A stretch of DNA of 64,000 nucleotides, taken from NCBI GenBank assembly GCA_958450365.1, contig CAUEEP010000910.1:777001-841000 (forward strand), given 5' to 3'. The position numbers and the translations under genes were made by a program. This stretch comes from Mesorhabditis belari. Lineage: Eukaryota > Nematoda > Chromadorea > Rhabditida > Rhabditidae. Below are positions 1 to 12,400 of this stretch, piece by piece; within the stretch, counting starts at the first letter, position 1; each line of letters starts with the position of its first letter. Under the pieces are notes generated by a model. That model saw nothing but the letters and a program-made list of their open reading frames with translations, did not search any database and was not told the DNA's origin.

Positions 1-3000
1 GCTAAAAGTTGGCTTAAACTACCGTATTCCTCAACGTCCTATAGCACATTTTGTAGAGCTAAATGAGAGCTTTCAGATGCTATATAGCAATTATACGTAC
101 GATGTCTACATCTAAAGTTACAACTTCTCAAAAAAAGCATCACTTTTTCGAGGGGATCCAATTTTGACCGATACTGTTGATCTTGATTTTGACTATTGAG
201 ACTGTTCAATCTACTCACCTCTAATCCAATGAAGAACAATAATCCTTCGGGTGAAAATGTGAGGAACGAGAGACGGAATTGAGTCTTTTGACGGGGATTC
301 CAAACACCGATCTTGTACGTGATAAAGCCTTCACCGTCCAATGAAAGACCTAAATTATTTTTATGACTAAAGCTCGACTTTCCCCTCAACTCTCACCATC
401 TCTACTCGTGTCGAAATCGACTTGTTGAAGTGATCGCCTTTCCGTGCCAACCACATTCACCACACCGCCTTGTCGGGCATTCCAAAGACCGACGGGTACT
501 CCGTGCATTTGAAGTCCCTCAACATCGCCGACAAAGTCTCGGTTTCGAATGTCACGAGTCACCTGAAAATTCTAACTTTTATACGTAACTCGAACATGAA
601 AACACATCCTTTCTGGTGCGCTTAACTCTTCAGCCACCTAGGGCAACGATTCAATAACAAGTTACTGTAAAAAATTTAGTGAAACGGCCCCCTATCAGAG
701 CGTCGCGTAGTCTCTCAAACAAACGCTCATATCTCGAGATCAGTATGTTTCTTTCTGCGCGCTTGAGTATCAAATTAAAGTAGAGATGATAGGTGATTTT
801 TTGATATATAACACATATTTTTAGCATTAACTAGTGCTTAGAACAAAATGATTGAAAAATGATGAAAAATGGGCTTTTTTTTGCCACTTTTCAATCATTT
901 TGTTCTAAGCACTAGTTAATGCTAAAAATATGTGTTATAGCTCAAAAAATTCCCCTATCATTCTACTTTAATTTGATACCTAAACACTTAGAAACAAAGG
1001 TACAGGTGTCGAGCGAGTAAATCGAACATGAAAACACATCCTTTCTCTGGTGCCCTTAACCCTTCAGCTACCTAGGGTAACGATTTAATAACAAGTTACT
1101 GTAAAAAATTTAGTGAAACGGCCCCCTATCTCAAATAGGTATAAAAGATAAGGAAAAACCTACTTACCGTAAATATTCTAATAGGGGATCCCCTATCGGA
1201 GCGTCGCGGCTAAGTTTACTCTCAAATAAACGCTCATATCTCGAGATCAGTATGTTTCTTTCTGCGCGCTTGGATATCAAATTAAAGTAGAGAGGATGAG
1301 TGATTTTTGAGATATAACACAAAGAACATAAGTCAGAACTTAAGTCAGAAAAAGCAAAACCAAAATCCAAACTGGGGATCGAACTAGTGATGTCTCGCTT
1401 TGGAAAAGAACGCTGTACGATTCGACCATGGCTGCACCGAGTGAGGTCCGCAATGAGGTCATTATGACCCAAATGGCCACATTTTCTGAGCCCTAATAAA
1501 CTTTAGACGCTTATAACTCCTGGCAGATTGCCATTTAGCAAAAACGGAATACATATTTGGAATCAGCATAAAATTCTGTGTCGAATGGTATAGGCATTTG
1601 ACCGGGTCAACCATTTGATCGGACCAGTTGGCCTTCCCTTGTTAGACTACGCGACGCTCCTAAGTTCTATTTGAGTTTTTAGGGTATTCTTGCGAAAAAA
1701 TCGTGCGCTAGGAGGGTTTTGTTTACATTTTTAAGCACAAAGTACAAACCCTGAACTATTTTATGATTTCAACTTAACTAGATTCTTAAAAATTACCCTG
1801 CTCCTTGCTGGGATTCCACCAACGAAGAGACGACTGATTGTTTGATGCAAATTCAGCACAGATTTGTTCCCTTGCGCATGAACGGTCTTCTTTTCCTGAA
1901 AATCATAGTTTAAGTATTTTTTTCAAAAGAAATGAAGGCAAACTGAGGTTTAGAAACAATAGCAATTCTTACATGGAATTTCTCGGATTCTGGCTCGTAC
2001 AGCGTCACGGTGACGGTTTTTCCGATTCGCTCGATGTGCAGCTTTCGCCATTGATTGTCGTTGACGGATCTGAGAATGATTTTGAATATAATAATTGTTA
2101 CGGATTAAGTATTATAGAATATTTAGAAAACTCTTTAAAACAGACTGTTCAAGCAGTGCAACAGTTGGTCCATCTCCAAGATTCATCGAGATTTTCGGTC
2201 GTTTATGCTCGATCTCGACAGCAATGTAGTCATCAGTTGGAACAGCTCGGGTACCAGCTGAACCCTCTTCGTTTCCGAAAAAGAGTGGAATACCTAGAAA
2301 GTGGAAAGATTAGAGTACTAAAAATCTAATTTTAAGTGCTTTCTTATAGTTAGAATGAGAAAATTGTGTTAAAACAAAGTGCTGGACCCTTGAGAATTGT
2401 CTAAATGTCCAAATATGTCATTATGCTCCGTCTAATATCTGTCTAATATTTAATATGCAATTTGTATCTACGATTATGCAAGCTACGGTAAATATTCTGA
2501 TAGAAGATCCCCTAAGGGAGCGTCGCGTCTAAGTTTACTCTCAAACAAACGCTCATATCTCGACACTAGTACGTTTGTTTCTGTGCACTTGAATATCAAA
2601 TTAAAATAGAAAGATAGGGGAATTTTTTGAGCTATAACACATATTTTTAGCATTAACTAGTGCTTAGAACAAAAGGATTGAAAAATGATGAAAAATCGGC
2701 TTTTTTTGACACTTTTCAATCATTTTGTTCTTCAACATTTTGTTTTGTTCTTCTTCAATCATGTGTTATATTCTCAAAAAATCATCCACCTTTTCTACTT
2801 TACTTTGATACCTAACCGTGTAGAAATGTTATATAACGTAAAAACTCTAATAGAAGCACCCCCTATAGGAGCATCGCATAGTCTCTAAGTTTACACTCAA
2901 AGAACCGCTCATATCTCGGCGCCAAAACATTTGTTTCTGTGTACTTGGATATCAAATTAAAATAGAAAGATAGGGGAATTTTTTGAGCTATAACATATAT

Positions 3001-3415
3001 TTTTAGCATTAACTAGTGCTTAGAACAAAAGGATTGAAAAATGATGAAAAATCGGCTTTTTTTGACACTTTTCAATCATTTTGTTCTAAGCGCTAGCTAA
3101 TGCTAAAAATATATGTTATAGCTCAAAAAATTCCCCTATCTTTCTATTTTAATTTGATATCCAATTGCACAGAAACAAACGTACTGGTGTTGAGATATGA
3201 GCGTTTGTTTGAGAGTAAACTTAGACGCGACGCTCCTATAGGGCTTCTTCTATTAGAATATTTACGGTAAGTAGGTTTTTCCTTATCTTTTATACCTATT
3301 TGAGACACGAATATGTTTTACCGTGTTCTTGCGATGTTCTGAAGTAAAACGAGATATCCGAATAGGCGGCCGATCGAGTGACACGATGAGGCAAATTCAA
3401 GTCGAGAGAGCTGCC
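1..3415 (-). CDS. epi-1: Laminin alpha segment 8: LG1 and start of LG2 (7 exons, truncated by the window)
   Basis: Exons 3415-3322, 2293-2146, 2069-1973, 1895-1797, 562-397, 349-219 and 38-1. LG1 shows [69 protein letters not shown] and [14 protein letters not shown]2 begins [12 protein letters not shown] and [20 protein letters not shown] modules bind dystroglycan and integrins. The donor after exon 2293-2146 (GTCTGT) is weak but is the only one keeping phase into SVNDNQW. The 54-base intron 396-350 is typical of nematode short introns. The plus-strand open frame at 1838-2329 is antisense to these exons. Confidence 0.9.
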
Positions 3416-6400
3416 CTGAATGGGAAAATTTGACAATTTAGAAGTCATATAAATCACTAAGCGTATGGTTTCATTAAAAAGAAATTCCATTTAGATTATC
3501 CAAGAAAATACCTGCTCAAAGTGGGCTCCAAGTTTAATACGATTGGCTGCATCACGAGCGACGGCGATTTTCTCTAAAAACGACGGCGTTTGAGTGTACT
3601 TTGTGCTCAGGAATGGAAACCTATCGTTTCTAGTGCACTGGATTTCATAAAAATTTGAAAACTCTTTGTAATCAACCTTTAATTGTGTGCACTTTCTCGC
3701 GAACCGCCTCGATTTTCTGTTGAATCGCCTTTTGCGCTTCCAAAGCAGCGTCGAATTTTTTTGACACCTCGGGGATGAGTTCTTTGAGCTAAAAAGAGGA
3801 ATTTCATTTAAAAATCGATAAAATTAAAGAAATTAAAGAAATTTCTTTGAAACTTACATCTCCGATGTTCTTGTGAATGACTTTGATTCCTTGTTTCGCT
3901 TTCGTGTACTCTTGAATGGCCGACTCGGCGGATTCCGAGTTTTTCTTCAGCTGAAAGAGAAATTTAGATGTTACATTGACACTTTCAAGTTTTACAGACT
4001 GACTACAAGTGCGTAAGTTGCCTTCCTTCTTTCTTTCTTTCTTTCTTTCTTTCTCGCTTTCTTTCTTTTTTCTTCTTCCCCCTTGTCTTTCCTTCTTTCT
4101 CTTGACAAGTCAAGGTACCAGATAGCTCAGTGGTTAGAGAAGAGCAAGCAAAAGATCGAGGGCTCAATCCCCTCTCCGGAAAGCTGCTTCTTCTTGCCTT
4201 CCTTCACTTCTTTATTACTATCGGAGTTCAAGTAGTTTCAACCAGACTCTGAACTGTAAGACAGGCCAAAGCCAAGCACCCAGGTATTTCTGTAATCCTG
4301 GTTCCAGACTACAAGATAATCCTGGCCAGGCCAGAACTGACTGGTCAGAACTGGCTGGTCAGAACTGGTTGGTCAGAACTGGTTGGTCAGAACTGGTTGG
4401 TCAGAACTGGTTGGTCAGAACTGACTGGTCAGAACTCGTGAGAAGCCAGGTCAGAACTGGCTTCTTGACTTGACCATTCTTATATTTTGTGCCAGTATCT
4501 GGTTCATCAGGTTTATGAGTCAAATCTGGCCAGGTTTGAAGCCAATTTAATTGGTGTGGCTTTGGAAATCGGTCTTAGAACATGCCTAGTTCAAGCCAGT
4601 TCGTCTCTTTGGTAATCCTATTAGAACGCTCTAACAGCCAGTCTTACACTTGTAACACTTGTTCAATAATTACCCGAACTCGGTATTTTAAGTGTAACTC
4701 AGCACTCAGATATGCAATCATCTCACGCTTTGTTTTAATAGAACATTTAAGTATTTTTCTGCTTTCTAGGATTCAAATGCTGACTGCAACAACTCCTGAC
4801 TGCCAACTTTGAGCTTCTATAAAAATGCAGAAGTTTTTTTGTCAAATCTAGGTAGAAAAATATTGAAATTCACTATTTAAAAAAGCGTGGGATGATTGCA
4901 AATCTGAGTGCTGAGTTACAGTTAAAATACTGAGTCCGGGTATTTATTGAACACCCTGTAGTATCCTTTTACCTCTTCCCGATTCGCCTCCAATTCACTC
5001 ATCAACTCCTGGTGTTTCTCAGCGAATCCCTCGACTTTTTTATGCACATCCTCGAGTCGATCCTTGTCATAAACTGGCTTGGCGATCGTCTGAAAGATTT
5101 TGAAATCCAGAAATCCATTAAAAAAAAACCCACATCAGCCACATTCTGTCTCCTTTTCTTCAAGTCATTGATTTGATCCTTGACCGCATTCGTTTTTTGT
5201 TCAGCCTGTTTTGTTTCCGTCTCCAATTTGCCAAGTTCCTCATTTTTCAGATTTCCCGTTTTTGTAGTCAACTCTTTTGATTTGTCATTAGCCGTTGAGA
5301 CGTCGGTTTTCTAGAAATTGATCAAATTACGCTCGAATTGCGCTCGAATTATGCTCAAATTGCACTCTAATTACGCTCAAATTGCGCTCAAATTACGCTC
5401 AAATTAAAGTAATCGATTTTTTGCACAAACCATATTCTGAAGATTGTGATTGTCCAAAGCTAGAAGGATATCTGATGAGATGGCGGATGCGTTCTGAAAT
5501 TTATCGAACTTGTTACAATATTTTGATAGGATACACTCTTAGGATTGAGTACTGGGTTGGCCGGTTCAATTGCCCGGTTCAATTACCCAAATTTGAGACC
5601 GTAATCGATCTCTTTGACTGTACTCATCAAGGCTTATGCAAGAAATTTTGATCTTAATCGATTCTATCTTCGATCTTCGATCTTAATCGATTCTAAATTG
5701 ACTTTCCAGGCTTTCCCACAGTACTCTAAGGACTTATCCTTTAAGAAATTCTCTACCTTTAATGAGTCAGAGATTTTATCGTGCACTCCAGCAGCTTGAA
5801 CAGCGTAATGAGAAGATTTTCGTGAGAATTCGAATTTTGCATCCAACTGGCCGGCTCTTTGCTTCAAGGAGTTCGAGTAATTGCGGGCTTTTTGCTGAAA
5901 TTTGAATCCATTCTAGAAAATGACTTTTCCTACAGTATTCTACAAAATTTAGACAGACTACAGTACAAACTATAGTCAATTTTCGACTCGTTAAAGAAAC
6001 AACTATGCAAACTTTGATCTTTACTAAAAATTGGATCGATTACCGGCTCCTACAGTACCTTTTTTTAAGTCCCATACAGTAAATCAACGAGATTTTATAT
6101 TCGATCAAGTCAAAAACTTCTCTACTAAAGGTTGACTCGACTACAGTACCCTCAAATCTTCATCTCCATCCCTTTTCACTCTTCCAACTCCAATTTGATT
6201 CTTCAAATCAGCAACGCTCGTTTTCGCTGTCTTCAATTTAGCGATCGATTCCTTGATGTTTTCGTTTAAATCCTATAATGAAATAATGTAAAATTGATCT
6301 CTAATTGCTCTTGGCCGTACCCCAACTTTGACAATCTCCTCATCAGCCTCATTTGTCAACTCGTCAACTTTCTTTCGTCCATTTCTTGCCAAATCTGAAT

Positions 6401-9400
6401 CGGCAACAATTCCCGAGCCGAGTGATTCGAAATGGAAAAGGGACAAGTCTTTGCTTTTCTAAATTTCAGCAAGCTAATCTCATTAAGCTATTTCTTTCTT
6501 TACAAACCTGATTCGCGTCTCGGATCAATTTCCCGGTTTTTGCCAGCTCGGCTTCGGCCGCTTTCACGTAGTCTTGCACATCAGTGATGTTTTTCAGGCC
6601 AGACTCGTAGCGTTTCTAAAAAAAAACAGTTAAAACAGTTAAAACAATGATATTCATTCAAAAATAGTTCAATAGTTCAATAATTCAATAATTCAATAGT
6701 TCAATAAGATCAATTATACTACACAAGCTTAAAAGCTCAACAATTGCGCAATAGTAGAATGCAAAATTGGTGAACCGATCTTCCTTTCTCGGATTTTTAC
6801 GGTCCCCAAGTCAGACGGGTCGCTAAGGCCAATTATTAATCTGAAGCCTTTAAAAAAGCGACTACGACACACCCATTTTAAAATGGATACAGTCCGATCA
6901 ATAAGCGAGGTAGTTCGCTCAGGAGATTTCCTGCTGAAACCAGACTTGAAGGATGCATACTTTCACGTACCCATCTGCGAAGAGCACACCCCCTACTTAG
7001 CGTTCAAGGTGGGAGCCAAGGCGTACAGGTTCACAGTACTCCCATTTGGGTTAAACGACGGCCCGCGAGTATTCACCAAGCTGATGAAAGTATCCATCAA
7101 CTATTTGAGAAGTCAGGGAGTCAGATGCGTAGTCTATCTGGATGATAGCCTCATAGCTGCCGCGTCTAGAGACGAAGCGATCCATGATTTGAACTTGAAC
7201 TCACAAACGCTGATTTCACTAGGGTTTACCATCAATTGGGAAAAGTCTTTAACATTCCCCCGACAATCAATTGAGTATCTGGGTATATAATAAATATTAT
7301 ACATCAAAATATTTTCATATTTCTCGTATAATTTATATTTTCTTGGCTTAAAATTACCTTGATCAAATCATTCTTCTTTGTGAACTCTTCCAATCCCTTG
7401 TTCAATGTCTTTAAACGATTTTGTACCTCTTCGAGTTTCTCTGGTCGTTGAGCACTAGAATTTAGTTTAAAATTTAAAATCACTTCTCAAAAGCTTTCAA
7501 ATCGCTTCTCAAAAGCTTTCAAATCGCTTCTCAAAAGCAAAATCCAATTCCCAATCACTCACATGACATTCTTGAGAGTATCTAATGTCTGCTGTGCCTC
7601 GGTCAGCCATTCCGGCTTGATTTCCAGCGCTTTCGCTCCGGATCCAACACTATTGGCAAGGGTTTTCATCTCATCGACAACAAATGACGCGACACCGCTT
7701 CGATCCCGAATATCGTTTCTCAATGTTTCCGCTTTTGTGGTCAAGTTCTTCACGCGAGCTGCGTTGTCTTTCAAGAGCTGAAATTGAAGTTTTGTTTTGA
7801 ACAAACTCAGAAGTTTTTCCCTCAGAAGTTTATATTAACAGAAGAATTAGAAATCTGCTTCTGAAATCCGCTTCTGCTGGTACTCTAGCCGTTTTAGAGT
7901 ACTAGGGTTGCCCTTAGAATCAAAAATCTAGGCCAAACCAGGCCAACTCCAAATATCCTGGCTTTCGCTTGACCTGGCCTTGCTTTTCATGGTTTTAAAG
8001 CTTTTGAAGAAGGTTTGAAAGCCACAAATTGACCAAAGTTGGCTTTTTTGGCTTGCATTGATTGCATTTTGGCTTGCCACGGTCGAAAGGACGGTCTTTT
8101 GTCTTACGGTATTTTGAAACATAAAAACTCAACCTTAGTTCGAACTTACTTGTGCAGTCCTGTTGGCTGAGCTGCCCAACGCGGTGACATTCGACGTTAC
8201 CGTCTTCGCTTTTCCCAAGAAACCGTCATAATCCTCGTTGTTGAAATTGTTGATCTTGGTGGCAACCTGGTAAGAAATCCATGAAAATCGAAAACCTCAA
8301 AAAAGTCTCACTTCTTGGATATTGTTTAAAGTCTTGTTCGATCGGCTGAGTCTTGCTCCAGCTACAGTAGCCGCTGAGATGTTTCCAATAGCGCCATCAA
8401 GGGCAAAAATTGAGAAACCAAGATGATCAACATCGGATGAAAGAGAGTGCACACATTCGTCACATCTAAAGAAACGGTAAATCATCAAAAATTGTTTTTT
8501 AGTCACTGAAACCGTAACCCTAACGCAATTAGCGTTACAGCAACCCAAATAGTTTCTACCATAGCCATAAAAGTTACTGTAATAGTTCTATAAAGGTTAA
8601 GCCTTGTAGTTAAAGATTTAGACCAAGTTACGGGAACTGGGAAATGTTTTAGAGTAGCCGCACCTTCTGCATCCATGAGTCGGAATTCGGAGATAACTCG
8701 GCAAGCATTGATCACATCGAGGACCAGTGGCTCCTTCTTGACAATGGCATTGTCCCGTCCTCACATCACACACTGTGCCCATTGAGAGATCGGCTTCACA
8801 ATCACATTCTGAAGATCAAAGTGTTCAATTTGAGCTTTAAAAGCTTATGGGTATACGGCTCATGGGTATAAGACTCACGGGTATAAGGCTCATGGGTGTG
8901 AGGCTCATGGGTATAAGGCTTATGGGTATAAGGGTCATGGGTATAAGGCTCATGGGTATAAGGCTCATGGCTTTAAAAACTCATAAAACCCACTCTGGCA
9001 TCCGTTTTGTCCGTAGTTCCAATATCCATTCTGACAAACTTCACAGCGAGTTCCAGCAGCTCCGGGAAGACAAGCGCATTGACCGGTCTCGTCGTGGCAT
9101 TGAGAAGATGATGAGGCCAAGCCGCAGTGACACTGGCGACAACCCTGAAGAGAAAAGTTTCAAAATGAAGTCATAATTTCCAGCAATCTCAAGTAGAATA
9201 GCAATTTGAGCTAAAAGATTCACTATTAGAAGATTGTGGGACATTTGATACGCGCCTCGCCCCCTTTGCCATTAGCAACCCAACTTTGAGCTCAAATATC
9301 TTGGTGTTGGGTTGTCCAATTCAGTATTCTTGATATCATTAGATGCGCCAAGTCTTTCTCTGTCGATTGATACAAAAATTATTTAGATTGGACAGTCCAA

Positions 9401-12400
9401 CACCTAGATATTTGAGCTCGAAGTTACATTGCTAATGGCAAAGGGGCGGGGCTCGTATAAAAGGAACGCCCCACCCTCTTTGGCTGTCCAATTTCAATAA
9501 TTTTTGTGCCAATCGATAGAGAAAGACTTGGCGCATCCAATGATATCAAGAAGATTAAAATTGGACAGCTCAACACCAAGATATTTCAGCTCAAAGTTGG
9601 ATTACCAATAGCAAAAGGGCCGGGCGTTCCTTTAATTTCTGATAACCCTATTAGAGTCCTAAACGTAGAGTTGCATGCAGTAAATGTCAGATTTCCTTTG
9701 AATAAGTTGAAGTTCAAACTAAATTCGACACTTACTCAGCTCGAGAACTCACTTGGCAAGTCGAGAATCCCCAATGATCAGCCGCACATCGATCACAATT
9801 CTCTCCCTCGACATTCAATTTGCATTGACACGTGCCGTTCTTGTTCTCACAATGATCGGCTCCACAGCGATCACACGAGCATTCAGCGCAATTCTTTGCA
9901 ACGACAGCATCGCCAAAGTACCTGGAAATGGTTTTTTTATCATCAAATTTCTAATATAGAATCGTGATATTCGAGAACAAGAACAAGGCAAACTCACCAT
10001 TGATCGCACCACTCGCATCGTCGACCACTCGTGTGTTTTTGGCACATATAGCAATCACCTGAAAGCAAACAAGATACAAGTCTTGGCATTCAAAGATTTA
10101 ATGCTTGGTTTAATGGTTTAATGGTTTAATGGTTTAATGGTTTAATGGTTTAATGGTTTAATTTAATGGTTCTAAATGATTTACTGACCAGTTGACGGAT
10201 GGCAGGATCTCGGATCAGTCAAATTGTTGTTCCCATTGCAATCACATTGTTGACAGATTCCCCCGTCGATCATCGGCTCTCCATAGAAGCCACTGTCGCA
10301 GCTAAAAAGTGATCATGTATGCTTTAAAGTAAAGAGGAGGAGTAAAGATGGAATCTTCTATTTGTACGATGAAAGTAAACAGCCCTGTAAAGGAAGCAAA
10401 AAGCCCTGTAAAAGAAGTAAAGAGCGCTGTAAAGGAAGTAAAGGGCCCTGTAAAGGAAGTAAAAAGCTCTGTAAAGGAAGTAAAGAGCCCTGTAAAGGAA
10501 GTAAAGAGCCCTGTAAAGGAAGTAAAGAGCCCTGTAAAGGAAGTAAAAAGCTTTGTAAAGGAAGTAAAAAGCCCTGTAAAGGAAGTAAAGAGCCCTGTAT
10601 AAGGTTATTTGAGGTTTTGAAAGAGTACTGTGAGGAGTAGTGGGGTAAATTAACTATAAAAAGTATAAAAAGGCATTGCAGAGCTACTGTAAAGCAAGGG
10701 TGGCTCACTGTAGGTACTGTAGCTACTGTTTTGTTTAGTGTATTGAATTCGCTCTTTATCTGCAACACAATTCAATAAGCAAATTGGTATAATCGGCAAA
10801 AGTAGAGTAAATCAGATAGGAAATAAGCCATTTATAGAACCGACAATAGCTGTTAGATGAACCGTTTTGAGCTGAGCTCCGGCACTCACCGTTCACAAGT
10901 CTCTCCAGAGTATCCAGGTTTACAAGTGCACGACAACATCTCTCCATATGGTGACGCTTCACAAGATGTGGCCACATTGTTGGTAGGTGATGGACAGCTG
11001 CAAATCGTGCAAGCGTACGGGCTCTGCTCTGTGGCATCTCCGTAGTATCCTTCCTGAAAGATTCGAGTTAACAAGTTGTTAGGATTGTTAGGATTGTTAG
11101 GATTCAACATTTAAAAGATTGAGTAAGATTTTAATTGAGTTAAGTATCCAACACTTACGTTACAGTACTCGCAGTGATCGCCAAATGTGTTGTGCTCACA
11201 GTCGAAACAGATGCCCGTCTCCGGATCACAAGTACCCGAGTGGCCATTGCATTCACAAGGCACACAAGAGCCCAAATACGGGCCAGTCTTCACTCGATAG
11301 TAGCCATCGTTGCATTCCTGGAAATGGATGTTAAATATTATTTAGTAGTGGAAGAGATAAAGTTAGAGCCTCTGAGCTATAGAATACTAGAAATCTGTTT
11401 TTGATCTTCCTACAGTATCCTGGGAGTTTATTAGACTGACAAGGAAGGTCAGCTGAAGCCAAATGACATGAGCCATAAACCATTCGACGCAGAATTACAC
11501 GCTGATTATGATGCTGCTTTTCTTTTTTGTTACGGAGCGCTCTGTCAAATGCAATGCACGTTTAAAGATGCTATACGATGGTGTGTGGCGATAGAGAACA
11601 CACAAGTCATTAAAACCTGGAAAAAGAAAAAGAAAATCAGCTACCGGACTCGAACCTTGTTTCTCAAACAGCTAATAACTTTATTGTTTATCCCATTGGT
11701 AAATTGTTTTCTAAAAAAATGCGCTCAGGTAACAGCTACCGTACTTCAACTGCCTTAGAATTTAACTATAAAACTACCATACCTTACACCTCAGTCACCT
11801 AAAGAGTCTAGATTACGGTAGGCTTACGGTTGGACGGAAGGGCTACAGTTTTCTAAAAGATTCGATTATGGAAGGGCTACCGTACTTCAGTCATCTTTTG
11901 GTCATCTTTAAAACTGCCATATTTTCCCTAATAGCAGTGCACCCAGGCCCGCCGAGTTGATGACTATTTTACGGTTTCCAAGCTTTTGCAGAAGCTCCAC
12001 ACTCTAATCCCCCACAAGATCTCATCGTCAGCTACATTTTCCTATTCCACATCGATAGGTTCTGATAAGCGCTTTTTGAGATTTCGAGCAATTTAGGCGA
12101 CTCTCTGGGTGCACTACTATAGGAGAGAATATTGGGCGCCGGCCCACCGAGCTCTTACGAGTCTTACGACTGAAGCTGAAGGACTTTTCGGGGTCCAAAA
12201 AAGCAGGACAGAGATGCAGCACAGGGTGCGGTATATACCGTATTTTTCCTAACAGTAGTGCACCCAGGCGAGCCGAGTTGATGACTATTTTATGGCTTCC
12301 AAAGTTTTCACAGAAGCTCAACACTCAAATCCCCCACTAGATCTCATCGTCAGCTACATTTTCCGAACCCACATCGATAGGTTCTGATAAGCGGTTCTCG

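Noticed and set aside
1838..2329. 163-codon plus-strand open frame
   Set aside because: It is antisense to three laminin LG1 exons, which have family motifs and consistent phase; the plus frame has no recognisable domain.
4318..4455. CRISPR-like spacing of short repeats
   Set aside because: It is a continuous minisatellite without unique spacers, in a eukaryotic intron; the same holds for every other array in the window.
10348..10768. SPVKEVK-type and CKGSKEP-type repetitive proteins on both strands
   Set aside because: A 21-bp intronic array open in several frames; it lies between two in-phase laminin exons.
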